Source: Paenibacillus sp. PK3_47 (GTDB lineage: Bacteria; Bacillota; Bacilli; Paenibacillales; Paenibacillaceae). From it: 64,000 nucleotides of DNA. The notes below the pieces were generated by a model. It was not told the DNA's origin and searched no databases. It saw only the letters and a program-made list of their open reading frames with translations. Each line of letters starts with the position of its first letter. Position 1 is the first letter of the stretch. The stretch is taken from assembly GCF_023520895.1 (NCBI RefSeq), contig NZ_CP026029.1, positions 3,844,001 through 3,908,000 on the forward strand. The letters run 5' to 3'. Position numbers and translations under genes: made by a program. Positions 46,975-55,916 of the stretch are shown here, in pieces.

Positions 46975-47835
46975 ATGGGGTTGTTCAACAATAATATAAA
47001 AAGCAAAGGGTCTCTGTTCGCCCGTAATGGTCTGATCATTACATGCCTTCTCCTGTTTGCCGCAGCGACCATTTTCCCGATATACTTTATGATCATTTCC
47101 TCGTTCGGTGATCCGGTAGAAGCGGGCGCAATGAGCTATTCGATTCTCCCGCCGAAGATTTCCTTTGAGTCTTATAAATTCTTTTTTAACTTCAGCGCCC
47201 ATTCCTGGGATTGGTTAAAAAATTCATTTATCGTAGCAGCCTGTATTACGGTATCAAACGTATTTTTCGCCACCCTTGCAGGGTACGCTTTTGCAAAAAT
47301 GAAATTTAGAGGAAAAGGTATTCTGTTCGCTATTCTGCTGGGGTCCATGATGATCCCTACTCAAGTAACCCAGGTTCCGCTGTATATATTGATCGTAAAT
47401 ATTTTTGAATTGCAAAATACGTATACAGCGCTGATTATGCCAAGCATAGTCACGGTGTATAACATTTTTCTGGTCAAGCAGTTCATGTCTTCCATTCCGG
47501 TTGAAATTATTGAAGCTGCGAAAATCGAAGGCTGCTCCCAGCCTAAAATCTTTTGGTATATCATTATGCCACTGTCCAAAACGGTTATGGCAGTGCTGGC
47601 GATCCTGACGTTTATGGCAGCATGGAATGACTTCTTCTGGCCGTTCCTGGTTACCAACACAATGGATATGCAGACGATTCAGGTGGGGCTCAAAAACTTC
47701 CGTTTTGCAAATACAACTTACTTTGCACCTATGATGGCCGGGGCAACCATTTCTGCAGTTCCGATGTTTATTTTGTTCTTCAGCTTACAAAAGTATTTCC
47801 TTGAAGGAGTAGCCGTCGGAGCAGTGAAAGGGTAA
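46975..47835 (+). CDS. ABC sugar permease, MalG type
   Basis: 286-aa permease, second half of the CUT1 importer, with six helices and the EAA loop EIIEAAKIEGCSQPKIFWYI. The C-terminus ends FLEGVAVGAVKG, a family hallmark. Its stop codon overlaps the anmK start by one base, tying import to the first intracellular step. Confidence 0.93.
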   Translation: MGLFNNNIKSKGSLFARNGLIITCLLLFAAATIFPIYFMIISSFGDPVEAGAMSYSILPPKISFESYKFFFNFSAHSWDWLKNSFIVAACITVSNVFFATLAGYAFAKMKFRGKGILFAILLGSMMIPTQVTQVPLYILIVNIFELQNTYTALIMPSIVTVYNIFLVKQFMSSIPVEIIEAAKIEGCSQPKIFWYIIMPLSKTVMAVLAILTFMAAWNDFFWPFLVTNTMDMQTIQVGLKNFRFANTTYFAPMMAGATISAVPMFILFFSLQKYFLEGVAVGAVKG

Positions 47836-49055
47836 TGGGCAGCCTATCTGAAGTCAATGTTACCTGTCTGGTTGGCTTGATGTCCGGCACATCGGTAGAC
47901 GGTATTGATGCAGCAGTAATTAAACTTTCTTCTACGCCGGAAAAAGAGTACGGGATAGAGACGGAAATACTGGCGTTTGAGAATACTCCGTTTCCGGTGA
48001 ATGTCAGAAGTTCGATATTCGAGCTGTTTGATCCATCCAAGGCTACGGTGGATAAAGTAGGCGCAATGAACATGTGGCTGGGGGAATTATACGCCCGGGC
48101 TGCAATGTCGGTGATTCGTAAATGCGGACTTGCGCCCTCCCAAATATTTGCGATAGGCTCGCATGGTCAAACGATCTATCATGCACCGGAAGAGAAGATT
48201 ATGGACGGTTATAACCTGCACTGTACGGTGCAGATCGGGGAAGGTGCAGTTATAGCGAACCGAACGGGCATTCCCTGCATATCAGATTTTCGGGTTGCTG
48301 ACATGGCCATGGGTGGACAGGGGGCGCCACTCGTGCCTTTTACTGAATATTTATTGTTTAACCATCCGGAGAAAACATCACTTCTGCAGAATATTGGAGG
48401 AATAGGGAATGTGACTGTTCTTCCTGCAAATGCTTCTCCCGAAGAGGTGTATGCTTACGATACAGGGCCCGGAAATATGATTATTGATGGTCTTGTATCC
48501 CGTTTATTTTCGCCAATGACGATGGATGCTGGGGGTGAAATTGCTGCGGGCGGTGAGGTTATTGATCAGCTTTTGAAATGGATGCAGCAGGATGAATATT
48601 ATGCACTGCCTTTACCGAAATCGACGGGCAGAGAACGGTTTGGACAACAATATGTTGCACAAATACTTCAGTTGATGGAGGAGCATCACTGGAAAGCTGA
48701 AGATGTTATTGCCACAGCTACACGCTTGACAGCATGGAGTATTGCTGACAGCTATGAACGGTATATTGCGCCCCGTCATCAGGCTCAGCAATTGCTGATT
48801 GGCGGCGGGGGGAGTTATAACCAGACGTTAATGCGTGATTTGCAGCAGTTATTTACACCCTTTGGAGTGCAGGTGCTGACACAGGAGGATATTGGCGGTA
48901 ATAGCGATGCCAAGGAAGCTATCGCGTTTGCTGTGCTGGCTTATCATACGATGAAACGTCTGCCGAATAATATTCCGCAAGTAACCGGAGCTTCCCGGCC
49001 GGCAGTAATGGGCAAAATTTCTTGGCCCCATCCGGAACACAGGAGGTTTGAATGA
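47835..49055 (+). CDS. anmK: Anhydro-N-acetylmuramic acid kinase
   Basis: 406-aa ASKHA kinase that opens and phosphorylates 1,6-anhydro-MurNAc to MurNAc-6-phosphate, the MurQ substrate. The N-terminal LVGLMSGTSVDGIDAAVIKL, the central GIPCISDFRVADMAMGGQGAP and the late LIGGGGSYNQTLM are diagnostic. It overlaps the permease gene by 1 nt and the GNAT gene by 4 nt. Its presence implies that anhydro-sugars made by lytic transglycosylases are imported. Confidence 0.95.
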   Translation: MGSLSEVNVTCLVGLMSGTSVDGIDAAVIKLSSTPEKEYGIETEILAFENTPFPVNVRSSIFELFDPSKATVDKVGAMNMWLGELYARAAMSVIRKCGLAPSQIFAIGSHGQTIYHAPEEKIMDGYNLHCTVQIGEGAVIANRTGIPCISDFRVADMAMGGQGAPLVPFTEYLLFNHPEKTSLLQNIGGIGNVTVLPANASPEEVYAYDTGPGNMIIDGLVSRLFSPMTMDAGGEIAAGGEVIDQLLKWMQQDEYYALPLPKSTGRERFGQQYVAQILQLMEEHHWKAEDVIATATRLTAWSIADSYERYIAPRHQAQQLLIGGGGSYNQTLMRDLQQLFTPFGVQVLTQEDIGGNSDAKEAIAFAVLAYHTMKRLPNNIPQVTGASRPAVMGKISWPHPEHRRFE

Positions 49056-50023
49056 TGCAAATCAGACCCTTCTCCATTGAAGATCTTTCTGCAGTGGTAG
49101 CGCTCTGGAACCGGGAGGCTACCAAATATGACTACAAGCCGTTTACCGAGCGGGATTTTCAGGACACATTCATTAATCATTCCTATTTCGATGCGGAGTG
49201 TATGTGGGTAGGCTGTAATGAACAAGGGATTGCCGGTTTTGCGGCCGGCTGCAGCGGGGATGATCTTCCGCTCGGCGATGTGGCCGGCTATATTACGACC
49301 GTTATTATGGATCCGGGTGCCGCTTCTTTAGAACTGTATGATGCCTTTTTGCTGCGTATGGAAACAAGGTTCCGGCAGCTTGGGAAAAGTCAGGCGGAGG
49401 TGTTGTTCTTTAACCCTGTTAAGCTGAAATGGAATATTCCCGGCGCACCGCAGCATGAACACAATAATGCTCCGGGCATTAGTAAAGACCAGCCATTATA
49501 TGAGGCTTTAATCGCCAGAGGGTATGCAGACCGGGCGACACAATGCGGCATGTATTTGAAGCTGGGCAACTTTAGTGTTCCTGAAGATATTGCCAGCAAA
49601 GAAGATAAAGCCAACAGTAAAGGCTATCAGGTTACTCATTATGCTCCTGCTGTTCATAAAGGGCTTGAATCCATGCTTGCTGCCCTGCAGAATCCGCAGT
49701 GGGAGACGGATGTAGCAGCGTACGTGAAGGATGGCGAGCCTCTAGTGGTGGCTGTTCATGACAGTAAGGTTGTTGGTTTTGCAGGTCCAATTATGGTAGA
49801 ACCGGACGGCCGGGCATTTTTTTGCGGGATCGGGGTACGCCCGGAGTATGAGGGTTATGGTCTCGGCAGTGTACTGTTTTTCCGGATGGTCGAAGCTTTT
49901 CAGAATGCGGGCTGTCAATATATCTCTTTATTCACTGGCAGCAATAACCCTGCTCTTCGAATCTATCAAAAAGCAGGATTTCATGTTGAAAAACAATTTT
50001 CAATATTGCGGAGGGAGCTGTAA
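49052..50023 (+). CDS. Two-domain GNAT acetyltransferase of the MurNAc operon
   Basis: 323-aa protein with an N-terminal diverged GNAT-like half (residues 1-160) and a C-terminal GNAT half with IGVRPEYEGYGLGSVLFFRM and NPALRIYQKAGFHVEKQ. It overlaps anmK by 4 nt and precedes a PIG-L deacetylase by 2 nt. Specific function is not known. The neighbourhood suggests acetylation of an amino sugar or a muropeptide amine, but this is inference from position only. Confidence 0.8.
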   Translation: MMQIRPFSIEDLSAVVALWNREATKYDYKPFTERDFQDTFINHSYFDAECMWVGCNEQGIAGFAAGCSGDDLPLGDVAGYITTVIMDPGAASLELYDAFLLRMETRFRQLGKSQAEVLFFNPVKLKWNIPGAPQHEHNNAPGISKDQPLYEALIARGYADRATQCGMYLKLGNFSVPEDIASKEDKANSKGYQVTHYAPAVHKGLESMLAALQNPQWETDVAAYVKDGEPLVVAVHDSKVVGFAGPIMVEPDGRAFFCGIGVRPEYEGYGLGSVLFFRMVEAFQNAGCQYISLFTGSNNPALRIYQKAGFHVEKQFSILRREL

Positions 50024-50025
50024 GG

Positions 50026-50730
50026 ATGAGCGGAAAGTTGACAGTCTTAGCTATTGGAGCGCATGTTGGGGATGTGGAATTGGCGTCCGGCGGTGTACTG
50101 GCCAGCCATAGCTTAAAAGGAGACCGTATTGTAACACTGGCTTTAACTCCAGGTGAAAGAGGCGTACCGGCCGGGCAGGATATGAAAGAGTACCGTCAGC
50201 AAAAAATCAAAGAGGCGGGAGTATTCGCTGATATGCTGGGCGGTGAGGCCGTTGTTTTTGATTATTGTGACGGAGAGCTGCCTGACAATCAGCAGATTCG
50301 GATGGAAGTCTGCGATGTTATCCGCCGCGTAAAGCCGGACATTATCATAACCCATTGGAAAAACAGCATGCATAAGGATCATGCACTGACCCATTACATC
50401 GTGAACGATGCAAGGTTTTTTGCAAGCCTGTCTTCTTTTGAGCGTGAGCTTCCTGCTCATTTTGCAGCAAAACTGTATTATTCGGAAAACTGGGAAGATG
50501 CTGTGGACTATGTCCCTTACGTTTACGTGGATTTTGATCAGGCGGCTTATGATTTATGGATTGAGGCGTTAGGCCAGCATTGGTTTGTGACGAACAGCAA
50601 ATCTTTTAAATATATGGAATACTATAAAGCGTTGGCCGTTGTCCGGGGCTGTGAAGCAAGAAAAACCTATGCCGAAGCCTTCATGGTCCCTGCCGAGACG
50701 ATGAAGATCAGACAATCGGGTCTTGCGTGA
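50026..50730 (+). CDS. PIG-L/LmbE-family deacetylase
   Basis: 234-aa zinc-dependent N-deacetylase of the PIG-L family, which acts on N-acetylglucosamine units of small molecules. The metal motif is AHVGDVE (family AHPDDE; His13, Asp16 and Glu18 kept), and a second cluster HWKNSMHKDHALTHY supplies more His. No signal peptide is seen, so it is cytosolic. It sits between a GNAT gene and namZ. Deacetylation of a peptidoglycan-derived sugar is plausible. Bacillithiol BshB-type enzymes are also in this family but are usually elsewhere. Confidence 0.82.
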   Translation: MSGKLTVLAIGAHVGDVELASGGVLASHSLKGDRIVTLALTPGERGVPAGQDMKEYRQQKIKEAGVFADMLGGEAVVFDYCDGELPDNQQIRMEVCDVIRRVKPDIIITHWKNSMHKDHALTHYIVNDARFFASLSSFERELPAHFAAKLYYSENWEDAVDYVPYVYVDFDQAAYDLWIEALGQHWFVTNSKSFKYMEYYKALAVVRGCEARKTYAEAFMVPAETMKIRQSGLA

Positions 50731-50731
50731 T

Positions 50732-51874
50732 ATGGTGTTGAGCGGAATTGACTCTATCGCCAAGTATCTTCATCTATTTAAAGGTAAACGTGTGGGGTTA
50801 ATTACAGCGCCGACAGGGCTTACCAAAGATTTCAGATCAACCATTACGATATTACACGAGAATTGCAATCTTACGGCCATGTTCTCGCCTGAACACGGTG
50901 TCCGCGGAGATTTGGATGCAGGGGCGTTAGTGGAGACGTATACGGACCCCTTTACCAATGTTCCGGTCTACAGCCTGTATCGCAAAGATTCCAAACGTTT
51001 AACAAAGGAAATGCTGGAGAAGGTAGATATCCTTGTGTATGATATCCAGGATGTTGGTGTAAGGTATTATACCTTCATTTATACGATGCTGTACGCCCTT
51101 GAGGATTGTGCTGCGGCAGGTGTAGAATTTGTTGTTCTCGACCGGGTAAATCCGCTTAATGGGGTGAATGTGGAAGGGAATATCTTACAGCCCGGCTTCA
51201 AATCCTTTGTCGGGAATTATGAGCTGGCTGTCCGGTACGGCCTGACCGCAGGTGAAGTGGCTGTAATGGCAAATGATCAAATGAACTGGAAGGCATCGCT
51301 TCATGTCGTGCGTCTGGAAGGCTGGGAACGGAGCATGTCTTTCCCGGATACAGCCTTGACCTGGGTTCATCCTTCACTGGGAATCCCCCGGTATGAAACA
51401 GCGTTATTATATACAGGCACCTGTTTATTTGAAGGAACCAACTGCTCGGAAGGAAGGGGCACAACATTCCCCTTTGAAATGATTGGGGCTCCCTTTATTG
51501 AGGCGCAGCAGCTGGCAGACGAGATGAATGCCCGTCGGCTTCCAGGTGTATATTTCCGTCCGGTTCATTTCAAACCAACGTCATCCAAGCATTCAGGAGA
51601 GCTGTGCGGCGGCGTTCAACTATATATTACAGACCGCCAGGTGATAAAGCCGTTAGAGGTTGGCGTAACCTTATTATTTACGATAAGGGACTTATTTGAG
51701 CGATTTGCATTTCTGCCTCCTGTGAAGGAGGGCTCACGTCCTTTTATTGATTTGCTGGGCGGAAGCAGCATCTACCGTACGAAGGATATTCAGGCTAAGC
51801 AGCTGTCCGAACAGTTTGCAGAGGAAAGCAGGCAATTTGCAGAAATGAAACAGCAGTATCATTTATATCACTAG
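50732..51874 (+). CDS. namZ: Exo-beta-N-acetylmuramidase NamZ (DUF1343)
   Basis: 380-aa protein of the DUF1343/YbbC family, which removes MurNAc from the non-reducing end of MurNAc-GlcNAc. Family stretches FKGKRVGLITAPTGLTKDFR, MFSPEHGVRGDLDAG, DIQDVGVRYYTFIYTM and GTTFPFEMIGAPFIEA are visible. ATG 50732 follows the PIG-L stop by 1 nt and translation is probably coupled. Unlike the secreted B. subtilis enzyme, it begins MVLSGIDSIAKYLHLFKG with no signal peptide, so it should work in the cytosol on imported disaccharide. Confidence 0.9.
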   Translation: MVLSGIDSIAKYLHLFKGKRVGLITAPTGLTKDFRSTITILHENCNLTAMFSPEHGVRGDLDAGALVETYTDPFTNVPVYSLYRKDSKRLTKEMLEKVDILVYDIQDVGVRYYTFIYTMLYALEDCAAAGVEFVVLDRVNPLNGVNVEGNILQPGFKSFVGNYELAVRYGLTAGEVAVMANDQMNWKASLHVVRLEGWERSMSFPDTALTWVHPSLGIPRYETALLYTGTCLFEGTNCSEGRGTTFPFEMIGAPFIEAQQLADEMNARRLPGVYFRPVHFKPTSSKHSGELCGGVQLYITDRQVIKPLEVGVTLLFTIRDLFERFAFLPPVKEGSRPFIDLLGGSSIYRTKDIQAKQLSEQFAEESRQFAEMKQQYHLYH

Positions 51875-51891
51875 CGGATGGTGAGCAGCGG

Positions 51892-53454
51892 ATGAAAACG
51901 ATAGAACAAATGAGCTTGCGTGAGAAAATCGGGCAAATGTTCGTAACAGGCTTTCCCTCAACGGAGATATCCCCTGAGCTGAAGGAAGTCATTGAGCAGT
52001 ACAAGATCGGGAATATTATTTTATTCTCACATAATATCAGCAATAAATATCAATTAGGCAGGCTTGTAGCAGAGCTGCAGCAATGGTTTACCACACATAC
52101 AGGCATTCCGGGCTTTATTACGATTGACCAGGAAGGCGGCCGGGTAACCCGGATGCCCAAGGACGCGACGAATGTAGCCGGAGCCATGGCGATTGCCTCT
52201 TCAGGACGCCCTGAAAATGCTTATGCCGCAGGGAGAATAACGGCCCGGGAGCTAAAAGCATTAGGCATTAATTTCAATCTTGCGCCCGTGATGGATGTTA
52301 CCAGTAATGCGCTCAATCCGGTGATCAATGTACGCTCTTACGGGGATTCGGTTGAGACAGTATCACAGTACGGGATTCAAATGATGAAGGGCTTGCTCGA
52401 TGGTGGTGTTATGTCCTCGCTGAAGCATTTTCCCGGTCATGGGGATACTGATGTCGATTCACACATTGGCTTGCCTGTAATTAATAAAACGGTGGAGGAG
52501 CTAGAGCAGCTTGAACTGCTGCCATTTAAGGCTGCCATCGGGCAGGGGGCCCAGGCCATCATGAGCGCACATATTTTATTCCCGCAAATCGAAGGGTCCG
52601 GCGTACCGGGAACGATGTCTTATACCATTATTACAGAGCTGCTTAAAGAGAAATTGGGATTTCAGGGGCTTGTTGTATCCGATTGTCTGGAAATGGATGC
52701 GATTAAACGCTATTACGGGACGGCAAAAGGTGCATTGGAAGCCATTAAAGCAGGGATTGATCTGGTGTTCATCAGTCACACGCCTGCAACGGTTAAAGAA
52801 GCGGTGCATTTAATAGAAGAAGCTGTAGCAGCCGGTGATTTGGATGAAGCGGTTATTGATGCAGCCGTTGCCAAAATTTTAGCCTATAAAGCACGCTATG
52901 CGGATATTGGGGAACCGGATTACGGGATCGTTGGCTGCGGGGTTCACCGCAGGGCGAACGAGCTGATGCGTACGGAAACGATCTGCCTGATAAAAGGTGA
53001 GATCGAGCCCGTTCAGGCAGGTGACGGGCAGGTCTTGTTTATGGGCTCCTATGCCTACCGGACCGACCTGGCCTCCAGCAGTATGAATCAGGAGCTTAGC
53101 TTCTCCCGGTATATGGGTGAGCATTTCGCTGCAGCGTATGAGCTGATAAGCATTGATCCGGACGAGGAGCAGATTAACACAGTGCTGCAAAAGGCTGAAG
53201 GGTACAAGCATGTTGTAATCGGGCTGTTTAATGCGCGTGAAAATACAGGCCAGCTGGCGCTTGTGCAGAAGCTTTTGGCAGCAAACTGTAAAGTAACGGC
53301 AATTACACTGGGCCGGCCTTATGATTTGGCTTTAATCGAAGGCGGGTTTTGCGGCATTGCAGCCTTTGAATATACTCTGGATGCGTTCAAATCCCTTATT
53401 CCAATCCTGAATGGTGAGGTCACGCCAGCTGCCAGTATTACGATTCAGCTATAG
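51892..53454 (+). CDS. nagZ: Beta-N-acetylglucosaminidase NagZ (GH3)
   Basis: 520-aa glycoside hydrolase family 3 enzyme that frees GlcNAc from GlcNAc-MurNAc or GlcNAc-anhydroMurNAc. The Asp-His dyad loop KHFPGHGDTDVDSH is at residues 178-191 and the nucleophile is Asp264 in VVSDCLEMDA. About 180 further residues form a C-terminal domain absent from short Gram-negative NagZ. No signal peptide is visible, so it is predicted cytosolic. It lies 17 nt after namZ and 12 nt before the kinase gene. Confidence 0.93.
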   Translation: MKTIEQMSLREKIGQMFVTGFPSTEISPELKEVIEQYKIGNIILFSHNISNKYQLGRLVAELQQWFTTHTGIPGFITIDQEGGRVTRMPKDATNVAGAMAIASSGRPENAYAAGRITARELKALGINFNLAPVMDVTSNALNPVINVRSYGDSVETVSQYGIQMMKGLLDGGVMSSLKHFPGHGDTDVDSHIGLPVINKTVEELEQLELLPFKAAIGQGAQAIMSAHILFPQIEGSGVPGTMSYTIITELLKEKLGFQGLVVSDCLEMDAIKRYYGTAKGALEAIKAGIDLVFISHTPATVKEAVHLIEEAVAAGDLDEAVIDAAVAKILAYKARYADIGEPDYGIVGCGVHRRANELMRTETICLIKGEIEPVQAGDGQVLFMGSYAYRTDLASSSMNQELSFSRYMGEHFAAAYELISIDPDEEQINTVLQKAEGYKHVVIGLFNARENTGQLALVQKLLAANCKVTAITLGRPYDLALIEGGFCGIAAFEYTLDAFKSLIPILNGEVTPAASITIQL

Positions 53455-53466
53455 GGGGACATAAGT

Positions 53467-54387
53467 ATGGCATTTATTGTCGGCATTGACGGGGGCGGCA
53501 CTAAGACAGCTGTCATTGTTACTCATGATGATCAGGAGGAGCCTCTACTAACCTTTACTGTAGGGCCTATTAATTATAACGGCGGTGATGCCGAAGCTAT
53601 TGCTGCCGCTTTTGGGGAGATTTTTAATCAGACAAAGTCCTGCTGCACAAGCCTTGCGGAAGTTATTCATGTATGTATAGGAGCGGCAGGTGTAAGCAAT
53701 CCGGCAGTAACCCGGTTTTTGGAGAAGCAGGTGAGAGATAACGGGTATAGGGGGCCTTTAACAATTACCGGTGATCAGGAAACCGCACTATATGGAGCCC
53801 AGAATGCGATGCAGGGCATTATCCTCATTGCCGGTACAGGCTCCATTTGCTTCGGGGTTAATGATAAGAGAGAGCGGCACCGCACAGGAGGGTTTGGCCA
53901 TCTGATTGATGATGAGGGAAGCGGCTACTACATCGGGCGTGAGCTCTTGTCCGTGCTGGTTCAAGCAGAGGACGGAAGAATAGCGGATACTATTATTCCG
54001 GCACTGGTATATGAGCAGCTTGGACTTGGTACGGTGCAAGAGGTGATAGGTTTTGTCTACGACAAAAACACAACGAAAAAAGATATTGCAGCGCTCGCCC
54101 CGGTGATGACGGCAGCATGCGGGCTCGGGGACGCCCAGGCGCTAAAACTGGCGGAGCAGTGTGCGGCCGGTCTGTTTGAGCTTGTGGTGCCTGTTATTGA
54201 ACGGCTGAAATTATATGAAAGCAAGGTTGCAACTGCCGGAAGTGTGCTGCAAAAATCCCGTTTTATAAGAGAAGCATTAGAGAGGAAGCTTGCCCGCAGC
54301 TACCCGCAGACCAAGCTGATTATGCCTGTTCATAATGCAGCCTATGGTGCTGTACTGCTCGGAAAATCAAAAATGAGTAATGGGTAA
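53467..54387 (+). CDS. BadF/NagK-type amino-sugar kinase (MurK-like)
   Basis: 306-aa ASKHA-fold kinase. The ATP motif IVGIDGGGTKTAVIVTHDD and the domain-2 motifs LIAGTGSICFG and GGFGHLIDDEGSGYYIGREL fit the BadF/BadG/N-acetylglucosamine-kinase group, which includes MurK of Clostridium. It would phosphorylate imported MurNAc and/or GlcNAc, giving the substrate of MurQ, since no phosphotransferase MurP gene is present. It is the last gene of the operon; a terminator follows. Confidence 0.88.
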   Translation: MAFIVGIDGGGTKTAVIVTHDDQEEPLLTFTVGPINYNGGDAEAIAAAFGEIFNQTKSCCTSLAEVIHVCIGAAGVSNPAVTRFLEKQVRDNGYRGPLTITGDQETALYGAQNAMQGIILIAGTGSICFGVNDKRERHRTGGFGHLIDDEGSGYYIGRELLSVLVQAEDGRIADTIIPALVYEQLGLGTVQEVIGFVYDKNTTKKDIAALAPVMTAACGLGDAQALKLAEQCAAGLFELVVPVIERLKLYESKVATAGSVLQKSRFIREALERKLARSYPQTKLIMPVHNAAYGAVLLGKSKMSNG

Positions 54388-54410
54388 TCCTATGAATAAG
54401 GTAACAAAAG

Positions 54411-54461
54411 AAGGGTGTGCCACAAGTCCGTCAGTTTTGGACTTGCGGCACACCCTTTTAA
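54411..54461. terminator. Bidirectional terminator
   Basis: AAGGGTGTGCC and CAAGTCC pair with GGACTTG and GGCACACCCTT in a long hairpin. It ends the murQ operon and, on the other strand, overlaps the end of the Eis-like gene. Confidence 0.9.
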
Positions 54462-55672
54462 AATTTGTCGGTTAAATAAAACACGGCCTGCTGTTTCGGG
54501 AAGAGGGCCTGCAGGATATCAGCATGTTCAACAGGGTCTTTAGCTTCAGCTGCGCCTTCCGCAGAATAGCCGAAGATAATATAAGAGATTAGATTCCGCT
54601 CATCTACTTCTATGGATATCCGGGACCCGGCCTGACTACTCTCGGAAACGGAAAGCCGCTTCTGACAATAGTCGAGGCAGATCCTGTCCTCCCCGCATTG
54701 CAGCGCTATGTACAAATCCTGGTCTGCCATCAAGTCATTGCCGTTCAGGCGATGCTCCAGTTCAGGCTGAAGCTTGCGGAAGGTAGAATACAGGTTGATC
54801 ATTTTCCACATCGCCATATGGATGGGAACGGGCTCTGCCTGAAGCTGCTGATAATAGGCATATAGCTTGTGATCCTCAGGAAGCATCGCCAATATTTGCT
54901 TGGCATTCGGCCGAAGACGGCATAATTCATGAAATAAGTATTGGGCACCGTCTGCTGCCTCATCAAGATATATGAATTCGTTGATAAATACCTGTTCGGT
55001 ATCCTTTTTTTCTATAATGCCATAAGCGACAATTTTATGATGATGCTGAAGCAGCAGACAGTCCGCCTTGTTCCATTCCGGCCACCGGATCAGATCTTTC
55101 CAGTAGGTTTCATTACGGACTACGGTATAGGTACGGTTCTGATTGAATTGTTCATAAATACCACGGATATCATCAAGATAACGGGGCTCAAAAGGTATAA
55201 TTTTATAACCGTCCGGCTGCCCGCCCCACGCCTGATTCTCAACTGCGTAAGCAGTCTCGGGAATCAGTCTCCAGCCGGCCTTCTCATAAAATGCATGCTT
55301 GCTGGCCAGAAGTACGCTTATATCATAATCGGCTTCTCTCATGTAGTCTGTTTGTGCAGCAAGAATTTTGTGTGTCAGTCCCATGCCGCGATAATGGGGA
55401 TCTGCAGCGACGCTGCCCATGGCACCCGTGTGCAAGACCGCTTGGCCGACTCTGATTGAGAGGGGAAAGATTTGAACATTGGCAGCAACCTTGCCGCCGA
55501 CCGTCGCAAACCATGTGGTATCGGGGTCATATGAGGTGTCGAGGTCTAATCTTTCCTGGAAATACCCCCGGCCTACGGAAAAACATTCATCTAAAATATC
55601 GTAAATCTTTTCAAGCTGTTCTCTGCTCGGTCTGTTTGTCACGCTGATATTTTGTTCTGGTGTTGTCGTCAT
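54458..55672 (-). CDS. Eis-like GNAT acetyltransferase
   Basis: 404-aa protein. The N-terminal GNAT domain carries LHTGAMGSVAADPHYRGMGL with the acetyl-CoA loop RGMGLT. A second GNAT-like domain and a C-terminal SCP2-like region fill the rest, the layout of Eis-type enhanced-intracellular-survival acetyltransferases, which modify amines such as aminoglycosides or polyamines. The substrate here is unknown. It is convergent with the murQ operon and has no partner gene. Confidence 0.8.
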   Translation of the reverse strand: MTTTPEQNISVTNRPSREQLEKIYDILDECFSVGRGYFQERLDLDTSYDPDTTWFATVGGKVAANVQIFPLSIRVGQAVLHTGAMGSVAADPHYRGMGLTHKILAAQTDYMREADYDISVLLASKHAFYEKAGWRLIPETAYAVENQAWGGQPDGYKIIPFEPRYLDDIRGIYEQFNQNRTYTVVRNETYWKDLIRWPEWNKADCLLLQHHHKIVAYGIIEKKDTEQVFINEFIYLDEAADGAQYLFHELCRLRPNAKQILAMLPEDHKLYAYYQQLQAEPVPIHMAMWKMINLYSTFRKLQPELEHRLNGNDLMADQDLYIALQCGEDRICLDYCQKRLSVSESSQAGSRISIEVDERNLISYIIFGYSAEGAAEAKDPVEHADILQALFPKQQAVFYLTDKF

Positions 55673-55916
55673 CTATTCTTTCCTCCTGGGTCGCCATGTT
55701 AAAAACGGATTTAATTAGACTGCTCAAACGGGTCAACCAAGCTGAAAAATATTATCATAGTTAGATCTTAATATTGAAAATAATTTTCGTCAACAAATCA
55801 TCGTAAGTCCAATCAAAATGATTATAAAATGAATAAATTATTATAAAAGGTTTTAGCATACAAGCTTACAGCAGCTTTTGTCGCAAAAGCGGACAGGCAG
55901 ACAGGGGGGATTACTG

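Noticed and set aside
47835..47837. Frameshift or fusion between permease and anmK because they overlap
   Set aside because: The one-base TAATG overlap is a normal coupling signal; both proteins are full length.
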